Assembly: GCA_036555745.1 (NCBI GenBank)
Contig: DATBKV010000296.1
Location: forward strand, 1 to 17,478
Length of the DNA: 17,478 nucleotides
Source: VAZQ01 sp036555745
GTDB lineage: Bacteria > Pseudomonadota > Alphaproteobacteria > Rhizobiales > Xanthobacteraceae
Direction: 5' to 3'
The first letter of the stretch is position 1; every line of letters starts with the position of its first letter. The position numbers and the translations under genes were made by a program. A model generated the notes under the pieces. The model saw nothing but the letters and a program-made list of their open reading frames with translations. It was not told the DNA's origin and did not search any database. Shown in pieces: positions 6,369 to 14,799 of the stretch.

Positions 6369-6694
6369 TCGATCGGCCGTCGCTCGTGCACTCTTTGGTC
6401 CGGCCACCGTCGACTCTCGCAACACCGCGGTCCGCGCCGTGCGGAATTACGAGGCCATCGAAACCGGATATGCGCCAGCCACCCCCTCTGGAGTATAGCC
6501 GCGCTACCCTGGGTTACCAACCGGTTCAATGCCGAGGGGTGTCGCTCGCCATCGCGGTGGTACTTTGCCGCGCCAGCGTATTCCACGCGGAGAAGCTCGC
6601 GGTCGCCATGGCTGCGCCGAGCCCGGCGCCAGGTTGAGGAAACCAAACGCGCCGCCGTGCGTTTTAACAGCCCGAAGGACCTCGCGTCGGTGTC
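6369..6694. other. Intergenic gap, divergent genes
   Basis: About 326 bases separate the SGNH gene (leftward) from the hypothetical at 6695 (rightward). The promoter of the carbamoylation cassette should lie here. I see no convincing -35/-10 pair, operator palindrome or small gene; frames through it look like composition-driven shadows. Confidence 0.4.
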
Positions 6695-7003
6695 ATGAGT
6701 CTTACCCAAACGCAGCTCGCAACCGTTCTGGAAGCGCTCCGCCGCGCGCAAGGCGAGCTCGCCGCTTATCTGGCCTCCTGCGATCACGATGCCGAACTGA
6801 CCATCGCCAAGCTGGTGGGCATTCTCGAGCGCCGTGAGGTCGTGCGCGCGGCGCGACTGCTCAATACCTTGGCGCGCGCGAAGGCCGGCAAGCGCGGCCC
6901 TCGGAATGCGCCAGGGCAAGGCAAAGCTCGCGAGCTGACGTCGCCTGTGCCGGCCACGGAGGGCTTATCGGATCGGACCCGCGCCCGGGCGATCCCGGCA
7001 TAG
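6695..7003 (+). CDS. Hypothetical helical protein
   Basis: A 102-residue frame whose first 70 residues look like a real helical protein: LTQTQLATVLEALRRAQGEL, then CDHDAELTIAKLVGILERRE and VVRAARLLNTLARAKAG. The last 30 residues are basic and low in complexity (GKRGPRNAPGQGKAREL) and may be disordered. I do not recognise a named family. There is no signal peptide, membrane segment or catalytic motif. The ribosome site before ATG 6695 is weak. It lies 130 bases ahead of the pyrophosphatase gene in the same direction, but nothing ties their functions together. Confidence 0.5.
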   Translation: MSLTQTQLATVLEALRRAQGELAAYLASCDHDAELTIAKLVGILERREVVRAARLLNTLARAKAGKRGPRNAPGQGKARELTSPVPATEGLSDRTRARAIPA

Positions 7004-7133
7004 GCTCTCCCATCGAGCAGCGCACCGGCGCGCGCCGCCGCGCGCGCGGAACTCGGCTGCGCGGGGCGCGTTACGGGTGCGCAGTGGCGGGGGCGACCCA
7101 CGGGAGGCGGCAGGCCACGCCTGTGCGAGGACG

Positions 7134-7649
7134 ATGACGAACTATTTCAAGCTGCCGACCTGGGCCGACGATCGGCAAGTCCATGCGGTGGTCGAAACGC
7201 CGCGCGGCAGCCGGGTCAAGTTGGAGTTTGATCCCAAGCTTGGCGCGTTTACCTTGGCCAAACCGCTGTTTGCCGGGCTGACCTATCCGTACGACTGGGG
7301 CTTCATTCCGTCCACCAAGGCCGACGACGGCGATCCGCTCGACGTGCTCATCATTCACGACGCGGCGACCTATCCCGGGCTGGTGCTCAAATGCAAGCCG
7401 GTCGGCATTCTCGAAGTGGTGCAGAGGTCGAACGGCAAGAAGGAGCGCAATGATCGCGTCTTCGTCGTGCCGGACCGCTCCCCGTTCGAAGGCGAGTTGC
7501 AGGACGTGCGTCACCTGCCGGCGCGCGCAATCGACGAGCTCGAGAAATTCTTCGCCGCAACCAACGCGCTGGAATCGAAGAAGCTGGAATTTCAGGGCTG
7601 GCACGGTCCCACCAGGGCGATCAAGGCGATCAGGAAAGCCGCTCGTTGA
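7134..7649 (+). CDS. ppa: Inorganic pyrophosphatase, family I
   Basis: A 171-residue soluble enzyme that hydrolyses pyrophosphate to two phosphates and so pulls biosynthetic reactions forward. The family I signature is present as DDGDPLDVL (64-72), with metal-binding aspartates D65, D67 and D70. YPYDWGFIPST (51-61) matches the conserved Y-x-Y/N-x-G-(F/Y)-I-P region, and KERNDRVFVVP (103-113) matches the K-x-x-N-D-R element. Length is typical. ATG 7134 (MTNYFKLPTW) is preferred; an in-frame GTG at 7077 adds 19 residues of no family character. A GAGGA lies only two bases before the ATG. This protein is a divergent relative, not close to the E. coli type, so a second housekeeping copy may exist elsewhere. 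Its 3' end faces the flavoprotein gene 37 bases away. Confidence 0.9.
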   Translation: MTNYFKLPTWADDRQVHAVVETPRGSRVKLEFDPKLGAFTLAKPLFAGLTYPYDWGFIPSTKADDGDPLDVLIIHDAATYPGLVLKCKPVGILEVVQRSNGKKERNDRVFVVPDRSPFEGELQDVRHLPARAIDELEKFFAATNALESKKLEFQGWHGPTRAIKAIRKAAR

Positions 7650-7686
7650 GCATTTTAGAGCAGTGCCGACGCAGCGATGCGGTCGG

Positions 7687-8763
7687 CTATTTCTGCCGCG
7701 GCGGCTGCAGATGGTCGCCGGCGGTGACGAACTTGCCCGCGAGCTTGCCGCGCACCGCCTCCAGCAATGTATGCGCGGCGTTGCGCACCTCCTCCTGGAT
7801 GGCGGTGTCGGCGTCGAGCTCGGCGTGGCTGGTGGCGTAAGGCTTCCAGTATCCGATATAGCGGTCGAGCTCGGCGGTCGGGCCGGCGGGACAAAGGTGC
7901 ATGAAGCGGAGCCAGTCGGAGATGCTGCGCCGGACATTCTCCGCGCCTTCGACATCGCCGTGCACCACGACGCTGAACACGCGGCCCGCGAGATGGCGCG
8001 GATAATCCCAGCCCGCGAGCTCGATCTCTTTGGCGAGCTCGGCGTCCTTGCCCTGGGTCCGCGTCGGGTCGGGGTTGCCGCCGTCGGCGCACACGAGCCG
8101 GTCCATCATGAGCTTGAGCGGCGAGGACACCTGATACCAGTTCACCGGCGTGACGATCATGATGCCGTGGGCGGCCACCCACATCGGATAGATGTCGTTC
8201 ATCCAGTCCTGGGTCTGCCCGAGCGAGTAGTTCGGATAACACGAGCACGGCCAGTGGCACAGCGCCGCCGCCGTCGAGAAACACGCCTTGCAGGGATGGA
8301 TCCGGCGCCCGTACTCGGACGCAAGCCGGCTCAAGTCGAGGAGCGTGATCTCGACGTCCGGCGAAGCGGCAAACACCTGGCGCGCGATTTCCACCAGGCG
8401 ATAGGACTTCGACATTTCGCCCGGGCAGGTGTGCTCGCTGCGGGACGAGCAGTTGATCAGAAGAATGGCCGGTGTGCTGCGTTCGTCATGGCGTCGCTGC
8501 GCATCCAAGATCGCCGCCCGCGCTGCCAGCCAATCGATCGACAGATCGTAGCTCGGGTCGGCGAATTGGTTGCCGGCCTTGCGCGTGCGCAGGCTCTTGC
8601 GATGGTGAGCGTAGGCGTCCCAGGCGGCGGCTGCGACCTTGCCGAGCTCGGCCGCGAGCGGCTCAAAGGCTGGATCCTGGAATTGCGCCAGAAAGCGGCG
8701 GCGGAATTCGCTCTCGTCGAGACGCGGGCTCGGCATTCCTTTGCGCGGCGTCGCCTTCGACAT
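7687..8763 (-). CDS. NADPH-dependent FMN reductase / flavodoxin-fold protein with cysteine cluster
   Basis: A 358-residue protein. Residues 1-95 are a helical, charged N-terminal extension (RRRFLAQFQDPAFEPL). The flavodoxin-like domain begins near 98 with AILLINCSSRSEHTCPGEMS, matching the FMN-phosphate loop, and continues with IMIVTPVNWYQVSSPLKLMMDR (201-222), the usual second FMN-contact region. Between them, residues 158-175 hold HPCKACFSTAAALCHWPCSC, five cysteines spaced C-x2-C-x7-C-x3-C-x-C, like the cluster-binding insert of iron-sulfur flavoproteins. It could bind a 4Fe-4S cluster or zinc. The physiological electron acceptor is unknown. ATG 8763 has GGAG eight bases upstream; upstream in-frame residues to 8940 are shadow sequence. 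It is a single gene facing the pyrophosphatase. Confidence 0.85.
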   Translation of the reverse strand: MSKATPRKGMPSPRLDESEFRRRFLAQFQDPAFEPLAAELGKVAAAAWDAYAHHRKSLRTRKAGNQFADPSYDLSIDWLAARAAILDAQRRHDERSTPAILLINCSSRSEHTCPGEMSKSYRLVEIARQVFAASPDVEITLLDLSRLASEYGRRIHPCKACFSTAAALCHWPCSCYPNYSLGQTQDWMNDIYPMWVAAHGIMIVTPVNWYQVSSPLKLMMDRLVCADGGNPDPTRTQGKDAELAKEIELAGWDYPRHLAGRVFSVVVHGDVEGAENVRRSISDWLRFMHLCPAGPTAELDRYIGYWKPYATSHAELDADTAIQEEVRNAAHTLLEAVRGKLAGKFVTAGDHLQPPRQK

Positions 8764-9107
8764 GTTGCCTGCTCCATATCGGCGGGCGAGATCGGATGCC
8801 GGGGCGGCATCCGCGGCCGATGCCAGGGCAGTCCTGCGCGCACGGCTCTCGGCGCTACCCCTACGTGCCGCGCACCACTGGAGCCGCGACTTCGCCCTGT
8901 TTGCGCAAGGCCAATGACGACAAGGAGTAACCGGCCGCAAAGTTCCTTCGCTTGTGCATGTCTCGAAGATTGCGGCGCCCGACGGAACGATGATGCCGAG
9001 AACGGATGCGGCTGCGGCTGATCGACGCCGGCGCGCGGCGCCTGGCGTGGAACTTTCGTCGGTTAGAGGATTTATCCTTAAAATCTGATGTCGTAGTGGC
9101 CTTTCCC
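8764..9107. other. Intergenic gap, divergent genes
   Basis: About 344 bases lie between the leftward flavoprotein gene and the rightward small hypothetical. It should hold both promoters. I see no clear palindrome, terminator or RNA gene; an in-frame extension of the downstream frame reaches 9006 but reads as non-protein-like. Confidence 0.35.
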
Positions 9108-9302
9108 ATGCTGTTCGAACACTTCAGCAACAGAGCCGAAGAATGCGTCAGGGTGGCGCAGCGCACGACCTCGCCCCGTGACCGTGAGCTTCTGCTCGAA
9201 ATGGCGCGGGCGTGGTGCGGCATGGCGCGTGACACCCACGCCGCCGGTCCCGGGGAATCCTCGCAGCAGGAGAAAATGCCGCACCGCGACGCGCAGCACT
9301 AG
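9108..9302 (+). CDS. Small conserved-type hypothetical protein
   Basis: A 64-residue protein, MLFEHFSNRAEECVRVAQRT followed by SPRDRELLLEMARAWCGMA. The pattern R-A-E-E-C-x2-(L/V)-A and then a leucine-rich helix with a final A-x-x-W matches very common short alphaproteobacterial proteins of unknown function, especially in Bradyrhizobium and relatives. The start at ATG 9108 places that motif near the N terminus as in relatives; ATG 9006 would add 34 residues of shadow-like sequence. No strong ribosome site precedes it. It is 117 bases from the DUF1206 gene in the same direction. Confidence 0.6.
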   Translation: MLFEHFSNRAEECVRVAQRTTSPRDRELLLEMARAWCGMARDTHAAGPGESSQQEKMPHRDAQH

Positions 9303-9419
9303 ACTGCCACGTGGTCGGCGTTCCACCAGTCGGCACCAATAGCGATTTGCGCCTGCGTGGCGCCAATCCACGCTGCGACCGGCGCCGCCGATCAGCATAG
9401 CCGAGCGACACCGTCGACC

Positions 9420-10253
9420 ATGCGCAACCACCCGGCGTTTGAATGGATGGCGCGGGTGGGCTACGCAGCGCGCGGGGTGGTGTTTCTGATCGTCGGCACT
9501 TTGGCGGTGCTGGCCGCGGTCGGCGCTTATCACAGTACGATCGATACCAGGGACGCGTTGCGCGCCACACTGGGACAACCGGTCGGCCGCCTTCTGCTCG
9601 CGCTCATCGCCGCCGGTTTTCTGTGCTTTGCCGCCTGGCGATTGGCGCAGGCCCTGCTCGACGCAGATCACTGCGGCAACGACCTCAAGGCGCTGGCGCG
9701 GCGCGGCGTCTACGCGGTGGCGGCTCTCTTCTATCTGGGCTTCGCCGCCGCGGCCGTGACGACTGCGCTGGGATGGGACCGCGGCGCCAGCAGCGACCAA
9801 CTCGCGCACGACTGGATCGCGTGGCTGCTCGGCAGGCCGCTCGGGCAGTGGATGGTCGCGGTAATCGGCGTGGCGATCGCCGCGACCGGCGTCGGCATCG
9901 GCATCGCCGGGGTGATGGGCAAATTCAAGCGCCGCCTGGAGCTCGACCCTGAGCCGCGGCGGCTGGTGGCGGCGCTCGGAAGCTTCGGCTTCGTCGCGCG
10001 CGCGGTCGTGTTCGTGATGATGGGGCTTTTTCTGCTGTTCGCCGCCGTCGATTCCAATTATCACGAGGCGAAGGGATTTTCCGGGGCGTTGCGCGTCATC
10101 CAGCGGCAGCCCTACGGCTCGGCCCTGCTCGGACTCACGGCCGCCGGGCTGTTCGCGTTCGGCATCTATGGCATCGCCGAAAGCCTCTCGCGGCGCATCG
10201 ACGCGCCGACTCTGCGGCAAGCTGCGTCGAAGGCGGGGCTCGAAGCCCGCTGA
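9420..10253 (+). CDS. DUF1206 integral membrane protein
   Basis: A 277-residue membrane protein with about six hydrophobic segments (roughly residues 14-35, 56-80, 96-117, 143-165, 189-210 and 233-252). It is built from three repeats of a two-helix unit, the first and last recognisable as ARVGYAARGVVFLIVGTLAV (11-30) and GFVARAVVFVMMGLFLLFAA (190-209), and a weaker middle copy at ARRGVYAVAALFYLGFAAAA. This threefold unit defines DUF1206, whose function is not established. ATG 9420 (MRNHPAFEWMARVGY) matches the family start; the longer frame from 9357 adds 21 polar residues. It converges on smc with 18 bases between the stop codons. Confidence 0.85.
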   Translation: MRNHPAFEWMARVGYAARGVVFLIVGTLAVLAAVGAYHSTIDTRDALRATLGQPVGRLLLALIAAGFLCFAAWRLAQALLDADHCGNDLKALARRGVYAVAALFYLGFAAAAVTTALGWDRGASSDQLAHDWIAWLLGRPLGQWMVAVIGVAIAATGVGIGIAGVMGKFKRRLELDPEPRRLVAALGSFGFVARAVVFVMMGLFLLFAAVDSNYHEAKGFSGALRVIQRQPYGSALLGLTAAGLFAFGIYGIAESLSRRIDAPTLRQAASKAGLEAR

Positions 10254-10263
10254 CCGCAGCGGG
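10246..10263. terminator. GC hairpin between convergent genes
   Basis: Arms CCCGCTG (10246-10252) and CAGCGGG (10257-10263) enclose a four-base loop and overlap the stop codon of the DUF1206 gene, just before the smc stop. It is placed to act in both directions, but neither side has a T run, so intrinsic termination is uncertain. Confidence 0.3.
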
Positions 10264-10271
10264 TCGGCCGC

Positions 10272-13200
10272 TCAGCTCGCCTCGCGCAGCTTCACGGCGC
10301 TTTCGAGATCGACCGAGACGAGCTGGGAGACACCGCGCTCCGCCATGGTGACGCCGTAGAGGCGATTCATCCGCGCCATCGTGATCGGATTGTGCGTGAT
10401 GATCACGAAGCGCGTGTCGGTCGAGCGCGTCATCTCGTCGAGCAGGTCGCAGAAGCGCTCGATGTTGTGATCGTCGAGCGGGGCGTCGACCTCGTCGAGC
10501 ACGCAGATCGGCGCCGGATTGGTGAGGAACACCGCGAAGATCAGCGCCAGCGCGGTAAGCGCCTGCTCGCCGCCGGACAGCAGCGAGAGCGTGGCCGGCT
10601 TCTTGCCCGGCGGCCTGGCGATGATTTCCAACCCCGCCTCGAGCGGGTCCTCGTGCTCGATCAGCTGCAGCTCGGCGGTGCCGCCGCCGAACAGCTCCGT
10701 GAACAGATGCTTGAAATGGCTGTTGACCACCTCGAACGAGGCCAGCAGCCGCTCGCGCGCCTCGCGATTGAGGTTCTGGATGCCCTGCCGCAGCCGCTTG
10801 ATCGCTTCCACCAGGTCGTCGCGCTCGCTCGTGAGCGAGCCATGCTGCGCTGTGACCTCGGTAAGCTCTTCCTCGGCGCGCAAGTTGACGGCGCCCAACC
10901 GCTCGCGCTCGCGGCGCAGGCGCTCGAGCGTGGCCTCCACCTGCGCGACTTCTGGCAGCGGCTTGTCCGCCTCGACGCCGGCGAGCTGGGCGACCTCGGA
11001 CGGCTCGACCTCGAGCATCTCGCGGATCTCGTGGGCGATATCGGCGAGCCGGCGGTTGGCGCCTTGGAAGCGCTCCTCGGCGCGTGCCGCGTCCTCGCGC
11101 GCCAGACCCATGGCTTCGAGCGCCGCGCGCGCGGCACGATCGGCGTCGGCGAGCGCGTTCTCCCCCTGCGCGAGCTGATCGGCGGCGCTGCGCCGTGCCG
11201 CTTCCGCACTCTCCACTTCCCCGATCAGCGCACGCCGCTTCTCCTCGAACTGACGCGGGGCATCTTCGAGCCCGGCGCGCTCGCGCTTTGCCTCCTCGAC
11301 CCGGGCGTCGAGCGTCTCGATCTGGGCGGCCGCGCTGGCGTGGCGCGTGCTCCAGGCCGCGCGCTCGCCGGTGATGGCGGCGAGCCGGCGCGCGGCAATC
11401 TCGGCTTCGCGCGCGAGCGCCTGCGCTTCCGCGCGCACCTCGGCAAGCCGCGCGCGTCGGCCTTCGATCTCCCCGCGCACGCCGGCAAGCCGCGTCTCGA
11501 TCTGGGCGGAAGGCGGCAGCGCCGCGAGTGCGCGCTCCGCCTCGCCGCGGGCGGCGGCGGCCTCGTCGCGGCTCGCGCTCAGGCGGGCAGTCGCCTCGGC
11601 GAGCGCCGATACCCGGCTGGCATTTCGGCTGCGCTCGCGTTCGGTTTCGGCGTGGCGCTCGCGCGCGGCGCGGGCGTCGTGCTGCAGCGCGCGCCAGCAC
11701 TCGCGTGCCGCACTGTCGGCCGCGGCCGCGGCCGCGGCCTCCGCCTCGGCGCCGGTCGCCGCGCGCTGCTTGGCTTCGATATCGCGGCGCGCATCCTCGA
11801 GCTCGGCCTCGATGTCGGCGAGGCGGTTCTTGCCGGCGAGCCGCCGGGCGGCGCCGGTCGGTGCATTGGCGGCTACCGAGAAGCCGTCCCAGCGCCAGAG
11901 GTCACCCTCGCGCGACACCAGCCGCTGGCCGGGCTTGAGCAGCGCGGCGAGCTGCGCGGCCTGCGCGCGCGCGATGACCCCGATCTGCCGCAGCCGGCGC
12001 GCCAGCTGCGGCGGCGCCTTGACGTGGTCCGCGAGCGCTTCAACGGCGTCGGGCAGTGCCGGATCGTTGGGATCGATGTCGGCCCCCGCCCAACGCATCG
12101 GGGCGGAGGGGTCTACCGGAGCTTCCAGATCATCCCCGAGTGCGGCGCCGAGCGCGGCCTCGTAGCCCTTGTCGACGGCGAGGTCGTCGATCACCGCCGG
12201 CCACATGTTTTTGGTGTCGATGTGCAGCAGCTTGGCCAGCGTCTTGGCTTCGGCGTCGAGGCGCTGGGCGCGGCGCTCGGCGTCCGCCAGCGGGACGCGC
12301 GCGAGGTCGAGCGCCTGGCGGGCGGCCGAATGCGCGGCCTCCGCGCGCACCGCCGCGGCTTCCGCTTCCGTGACCGCGGCCTGCGCGGCGTCAGCGGCGC
12401 TCGCCAGCGCCGCCAGATCCGTGCCCTGCGCGCCCTCCAGCTCGAGCTTGCTCAGCTCGCTCGCGACCGCCGCGATTTCGCCAACGAGGCGGCCGGCCCG
12501 CTCGCCATGCTCGCGCGCGGCATTCTCCAGCGCATGCCGGCGCGCGGTGAGGTCGGCGAGCGCGCCGGTGAGCTCGTCGAACGCCTTTTCCGAGGCCGCA
12601 ACCGCGCCGTCGGCTTCCACGACGCGGCTGTTGGTCTCGGCGCGCCGGGCGTCGTTGGCCGCGGTTTCGCGCGCGAGCGCCTCTTGCTCCTCAGCGAGGC
12701 GAGCGAGGGCAGCCTCCGCATCGGCGGCGAGGCGCCGCTCGCGCTCGATGTCGTCGCCGAGCTGGACGAGGCGCCGGTCGAGCTCGGCCATGCGCTCCTT
12801 GGCGCGCGTCTCCTCGCGCTCCAGGGCCTCGCGCGCCATCAGCAGCCGTTGCAGCGCGGCGGCGGCGCGGGCCTCGGCCTCGCGCAGCGCCGGCAGTTCG
12901 GCGGCAGCGAGCGCCTGGCGCTTCGACGCCTCGGCCTGTTCGCCGGTGCGCTCGGCGACCACGCGCACGGCGGCGTTCTTGCCGCCTTCGGCCTCGGCCA
13001 GTTCGGCATTGGCGCCGACCCAGCGCAGGTGAAACAGCGTCGCCTCCGCCTTGCGCACCTGTTGCGCGACCGCGCGGTAGCGGACCGCCTGGCGGGCCTG
13101 GCGTTTGAGCGCATCCATCTGCGCCGCCAGCTGATTGATCACATCCTCCAGCCGCGCCAGGTTTTGCTCCGCCGCGCGCAGCCGCAGCTCCGCCTCGTGT

Positions 13201-13730
13201 CGGCGGGCGTGCAGGCCGGAGATGCCGGCCGCCTCCTCGAGCACGCGCCGGCGCTGCTCGGGCTTGGCCTGGATGATCTCGCCGATGCGGCCCTGATGCA
13301 CCATCGAGGGCGAGCGCGAGCCGGTGGAGGCGTCGGCGAACAGGATTTGCACGTCGCGAGCCCGCACCTCGCGCCCGTTGATGCGGTAGGTCGAGCCGGA
13401 GTCGCGCTCGATGCGGCGCGCTACGTCCAGCGTCTCGTGCTCGTTGAACTGGGCGGGCGCCTTGCGCGCGCTGTTGTCGATCTGGATCGCGACCTCGGCG
13501 TTGTTGCGCCCCGGCCGGTTGTTGGTGCCGGAGAAGATCACGTCGTCCATGTCGGCGGCGCGCAGCGACTTGTGCGAGGTCTCGCCCATGACCCAACGCA
13601 ACGCTTCAACCAGGTTCGACTTGCCGCAGCCGTTCGGGCCGACCACCCCGGTCAGCCCCGGCGCGATCAGGAAATCCGTGGGCTCCACGAAGGACTTGAA
13701 GCCGAGCAGACGTAGCCGCGTGAGTTTCAT
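10272..13730 (-). CDS. smc: Chromosome segregation protein SMC
   Basis: A 1152-residue SMC ATPase, full length. The N-terminal head has MKLTRLRLLGFKSFVEPTDF, Walker A GPNGCGKS (31-38) and a Q-loop (MVHQGRIGEI, 143-152). A long Ala/Glu/Arg-rich coiled coil follows, broken by the hinge around 500-590 (IDTKNMWPAVIDDL onward), and a second coiled coil returns to the C-terminal head with the signature LSGGEQ (1051-1056), Walker B ICVLDE (1075-1080) and D-loop. SMC dimers entrap and compact chromosomal DNA, normally with ScpA and ScpB, which are not in this window. ATG 13730 matches the family start exactly; the ribosome site is weak. The 251-base leader to dsbA contains GC palindromes and a possible upstream terminator, so smc may have its own promoter. 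Confidence 0.97.
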   Translation of the reverse strand: MKLTRLRLLGFKSFVEPTDFLIAPGLTGVVGPNGCGKSNLVEALRWVMGETSHKSLRAADMDDVIFSGTNNRPGRNNAEVAIQIDNSARKAPAQFNEHETLDVARRIERDSGSTYRINGREVRARDVQILFADASTGSRSPSMVHQGRIGEIIQAKPEQRRRVLEEAAGISGLHARRHEAELRLRAAEQNLARLEDVINQLAAQMDALKRQARQAVRYRAVAQQVRKAEATLFHLRWVGANAELAEAEGGKNAAVRVVAERTGEQAEASKRQALAAAELPALREAEARAAAALQRLLMAREALEREETRAKERMAELDRRLVQLGDDIERERRLAADAEAALARLAEEQEALARETAANDARRAETNSRVVEADGAVAASEKAFDELTGALADLTARRHALENAAREHGERAGRLVGEIAAVASELSKLELEGAQGTDLAALASAADAAQAAVTEAEAAAVRAEAAHSAARQALDLARVPLADAERRAQRLDAEAKTLAKLLHIDTKNMWPAVIDDLAVDKGYEAALGAALGDDLEAPVDPSAPMRWAGADIDPNDPALPDAVEALADHVKAPPQLARRLRQIGVIARAQAAQLAALLKPGQRLVSREGDLWRWDGFSVAANAPTGAARRLAGKNRLADIEAELEDARRDIEAKQRAATGAEAEAAAAAAADSAARECWRALQHDARAARERHAETERERSRNASRVSALAEATARLSASRDEAAAARGEAERALAALPPSAQIETRLAGVRGEIEGRRARLAEVRAEAQALAREAEIAARRLAAITGERAAWSTRHASAAAQIETLDARVEEAKRERAGLEDAPRQFEEKRRALIGEVESAEAARRSAADQLAQGENALADADRAARAALEAMGLAREDAARAEERFQGANRRLADIAHEIREMLEVEPSEVAQLAGVEADKPLPEVAQVEATLERLRRERERLGAVNLRAEEELTEVTAQHGSLTSERDDLVEAIKRLRQGIQNLNREARERLLASFEVVNSHFKHLFTELFGGGTAELQLIEHEDPLEAGLEIIARPPGKKPATLSLLSGGEQALTALALIFAVFLTNPAPICVLDEVDAPLDDHNIERFCDLLDEMTRSTDTRFVIITHNPITMARMNRLYGVTMAERGVSQLVSVDLESAVKLREAS

Positions 13731-13761
13731 CGAAACGCCGTTCCGCTAACTGACGGGCTCG

Positions 13762-13791
13762 CCCCGACGAAATCGTTCGGGGCCCGGGCCC
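13762..13791. repeat. Overlapping palindromes in the smc leader
   Basis: A hairpin with arms CCCCGA (13762-13767) and TCGGGG (13777-13782) overlaps a 12-bp perfect palindrome GGGCCCGGGCCC (13780-13791). Both lie 32-61 bases upstream of the smc start on the minus strand and the two structures are mutually exclusive. No T run follows, so a terminator is unlikely. Confidence 0.35.
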
Positions 13792-13957
13792 ATGGGCTGG
13801 GTCGAGCGCGGGAGGGAGGGACGCCGCATCGACCGGAGAATGAATCGCCGACTGCGATTCCGCAACAGAAGGAAGACGTTATCCCGCCCCGCATGGCCAA
13901 GCCGACGGCGGCCGGGCCGGCCTCGGCCCGCGACGCCCGCCATCCGCCCTAGCAATG

Positions 13958-13980
13958 GAAAAAATGGTTAAAAAACCGTT
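13958..13980 (-). terminator. AT-rich terminator-like sequence after dsbA
   Basis: Directly after the dsbA stop, the minus strand reads GGTTTTTTAACC (a four-pair stem with a T loop) followed by ATTTTTTCC. The stem is weak, but two T6 runs in such GC-rich DNA are conspicuous and correctly placed. Confidence 0.35.
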
Positions 13981-13981
13981 A

Positions 13982-14692
13982 TCAGCCCTTGAGATAGGGA
14001 GCGATCTGCTTGTCGAGCTCCTCGACCGTGAGCGCCCCGCGGAAAATCTTGCCGTTGATGAAGAAGGTCGGGGTGGAGTTCACGTTGAACTTCGTCGCCG
14101 CACGCTTGCGGCTCTCCTCGATGCCGTCGAGCATCTTCTGATTCGCCAGGCAGGCGTCGAAGCTCTGCTGGGTGAAGCCGGCCTGCTTGGCGATCTCGAA
14201 CATCGGCTGCAGCGGCTTCTGCACGACCCAGTCCTTCTGCTGCGCGAAGAACGTGTCAACCAATGGAAAATATTTGTCGTTGCCGGCGCAGCGGGCAAGC
14301 ATCGAGGCGGCCGCCGCCAGCGGATCCAACGGAAATTCCCGGAAAATGAAGCGAACCTTCCCGGTATCGATGTATTTCTTCTTCAGCTCCGGATAGGTGG
14401 TCTCGTGGAAGTGGCTGCAATGCGGGCAGGTCATCGAGGCGTATTCGATGATCGTGACCGGGGCATTTTCGGCGCCTTGGATTTCGTCGCCGAGCGGGCC
14501 CGGCGTCATCAGCTCCGCCATCGACACGTCGTCGGCGGCAGCGACCGGCTGGGCCACCGCGGTATCGGAGTGGTTCCACAAGTAGTAGCCGCCGGCGCCC
14601 GCCGCGATCACGGCCGCGACGGCGGCCGTGCCGACGAGCAGCCGCCGCCGGGTGACGGTTGAGCTGCTGTGAGTATCTTCAGTCCTGTCCAT
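13982..14692 (-). CDS. DsbA-family thiol:disulfide oxidoreductase
   Basis: A 236-residue exported thioredoxin-fold protein. The N-terminal TRRRLLVGTAAVAAVIAAGAG (14-34) combines a twin-arginine-like motif with a hydrophobic stretch, so it is either a Tat substrate or a membrane-anchored protein. The active site is C89-P-H-C92 in SMTCPHCSHFH, preceded by the strand VTIIEYA; the cis-proline loop is STPTFFING (207-215). A helical insert separates the two halves, as in the DsbA/BdbD type common in alphaproteobacteria. CPHC predicts an oxidising enzyme that forms disulfides in periplasmic proteins. ATG 14692 is chosen; the frame stays open upstream to 15307 only because of composition. It lies between the DciA-like gene and smc on the same strand. 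Confidence 0.9.
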   Translation of the reverse strand: MDRTEDTHSSSTVTRRRLLVGTAAVAAVIAAGAGGYYLWNHSDTAVAQPVAAADDVSMAELMTPGPLGDEIQGAENAPVTIIEYASMTCPHCSHFHETTYPELKKKYIDTGKVRFIFREFPLDPLAAAASMLARCAGNDKYFPLVDTFFAQQKDWVVQKPLQPMFEIAKQAGFTQQSFDACLANQKMLDGIEESRKRAATKFNVNSTPTFFINGKIFRGALTVEELDKQIAPYLKG

Positions 14693-14799
14693 GGCGTGAC
14701 GTCCGTGCAGTTGGTGCCGGCCTGCGCCCGAAATGGCCATCGTCGCTAGCTTGAAAACACATATCTGGCAATGGGAAGCCGCGGCGCCGAGGCCGGCGG

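Noticed and set aside
5259..6698. 479-residue plus-strand frame
   Set aside because: Antisense to the SGNH hydrolase, whose catalytic blocks are clear.
7027..7049. Alternating GC tract with Z-DNA potential before the pyrophosphatase gene
   Set aside because: Short and expected in DNA of this composition; no further support.
7450..9021. 523-residue plus-strand frame
   Set aside because: Runs out of the pyrophosphatase gene in a wrong frame and then antisense through the flavoprotein gene; no protein-like features.
11716..11743. Tandem GGCCGC repeats
   Set aside because: Lies inside smc and encodes an alanine-rich part of the coiled coil.
10392..13715. 1107-residue open frame on the plus strand
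   Set aside because: Exactly antisense to smc, Arg/Leu/Gly/Ala-rich with no domain; long only because of GC-rich codon bias in smc.
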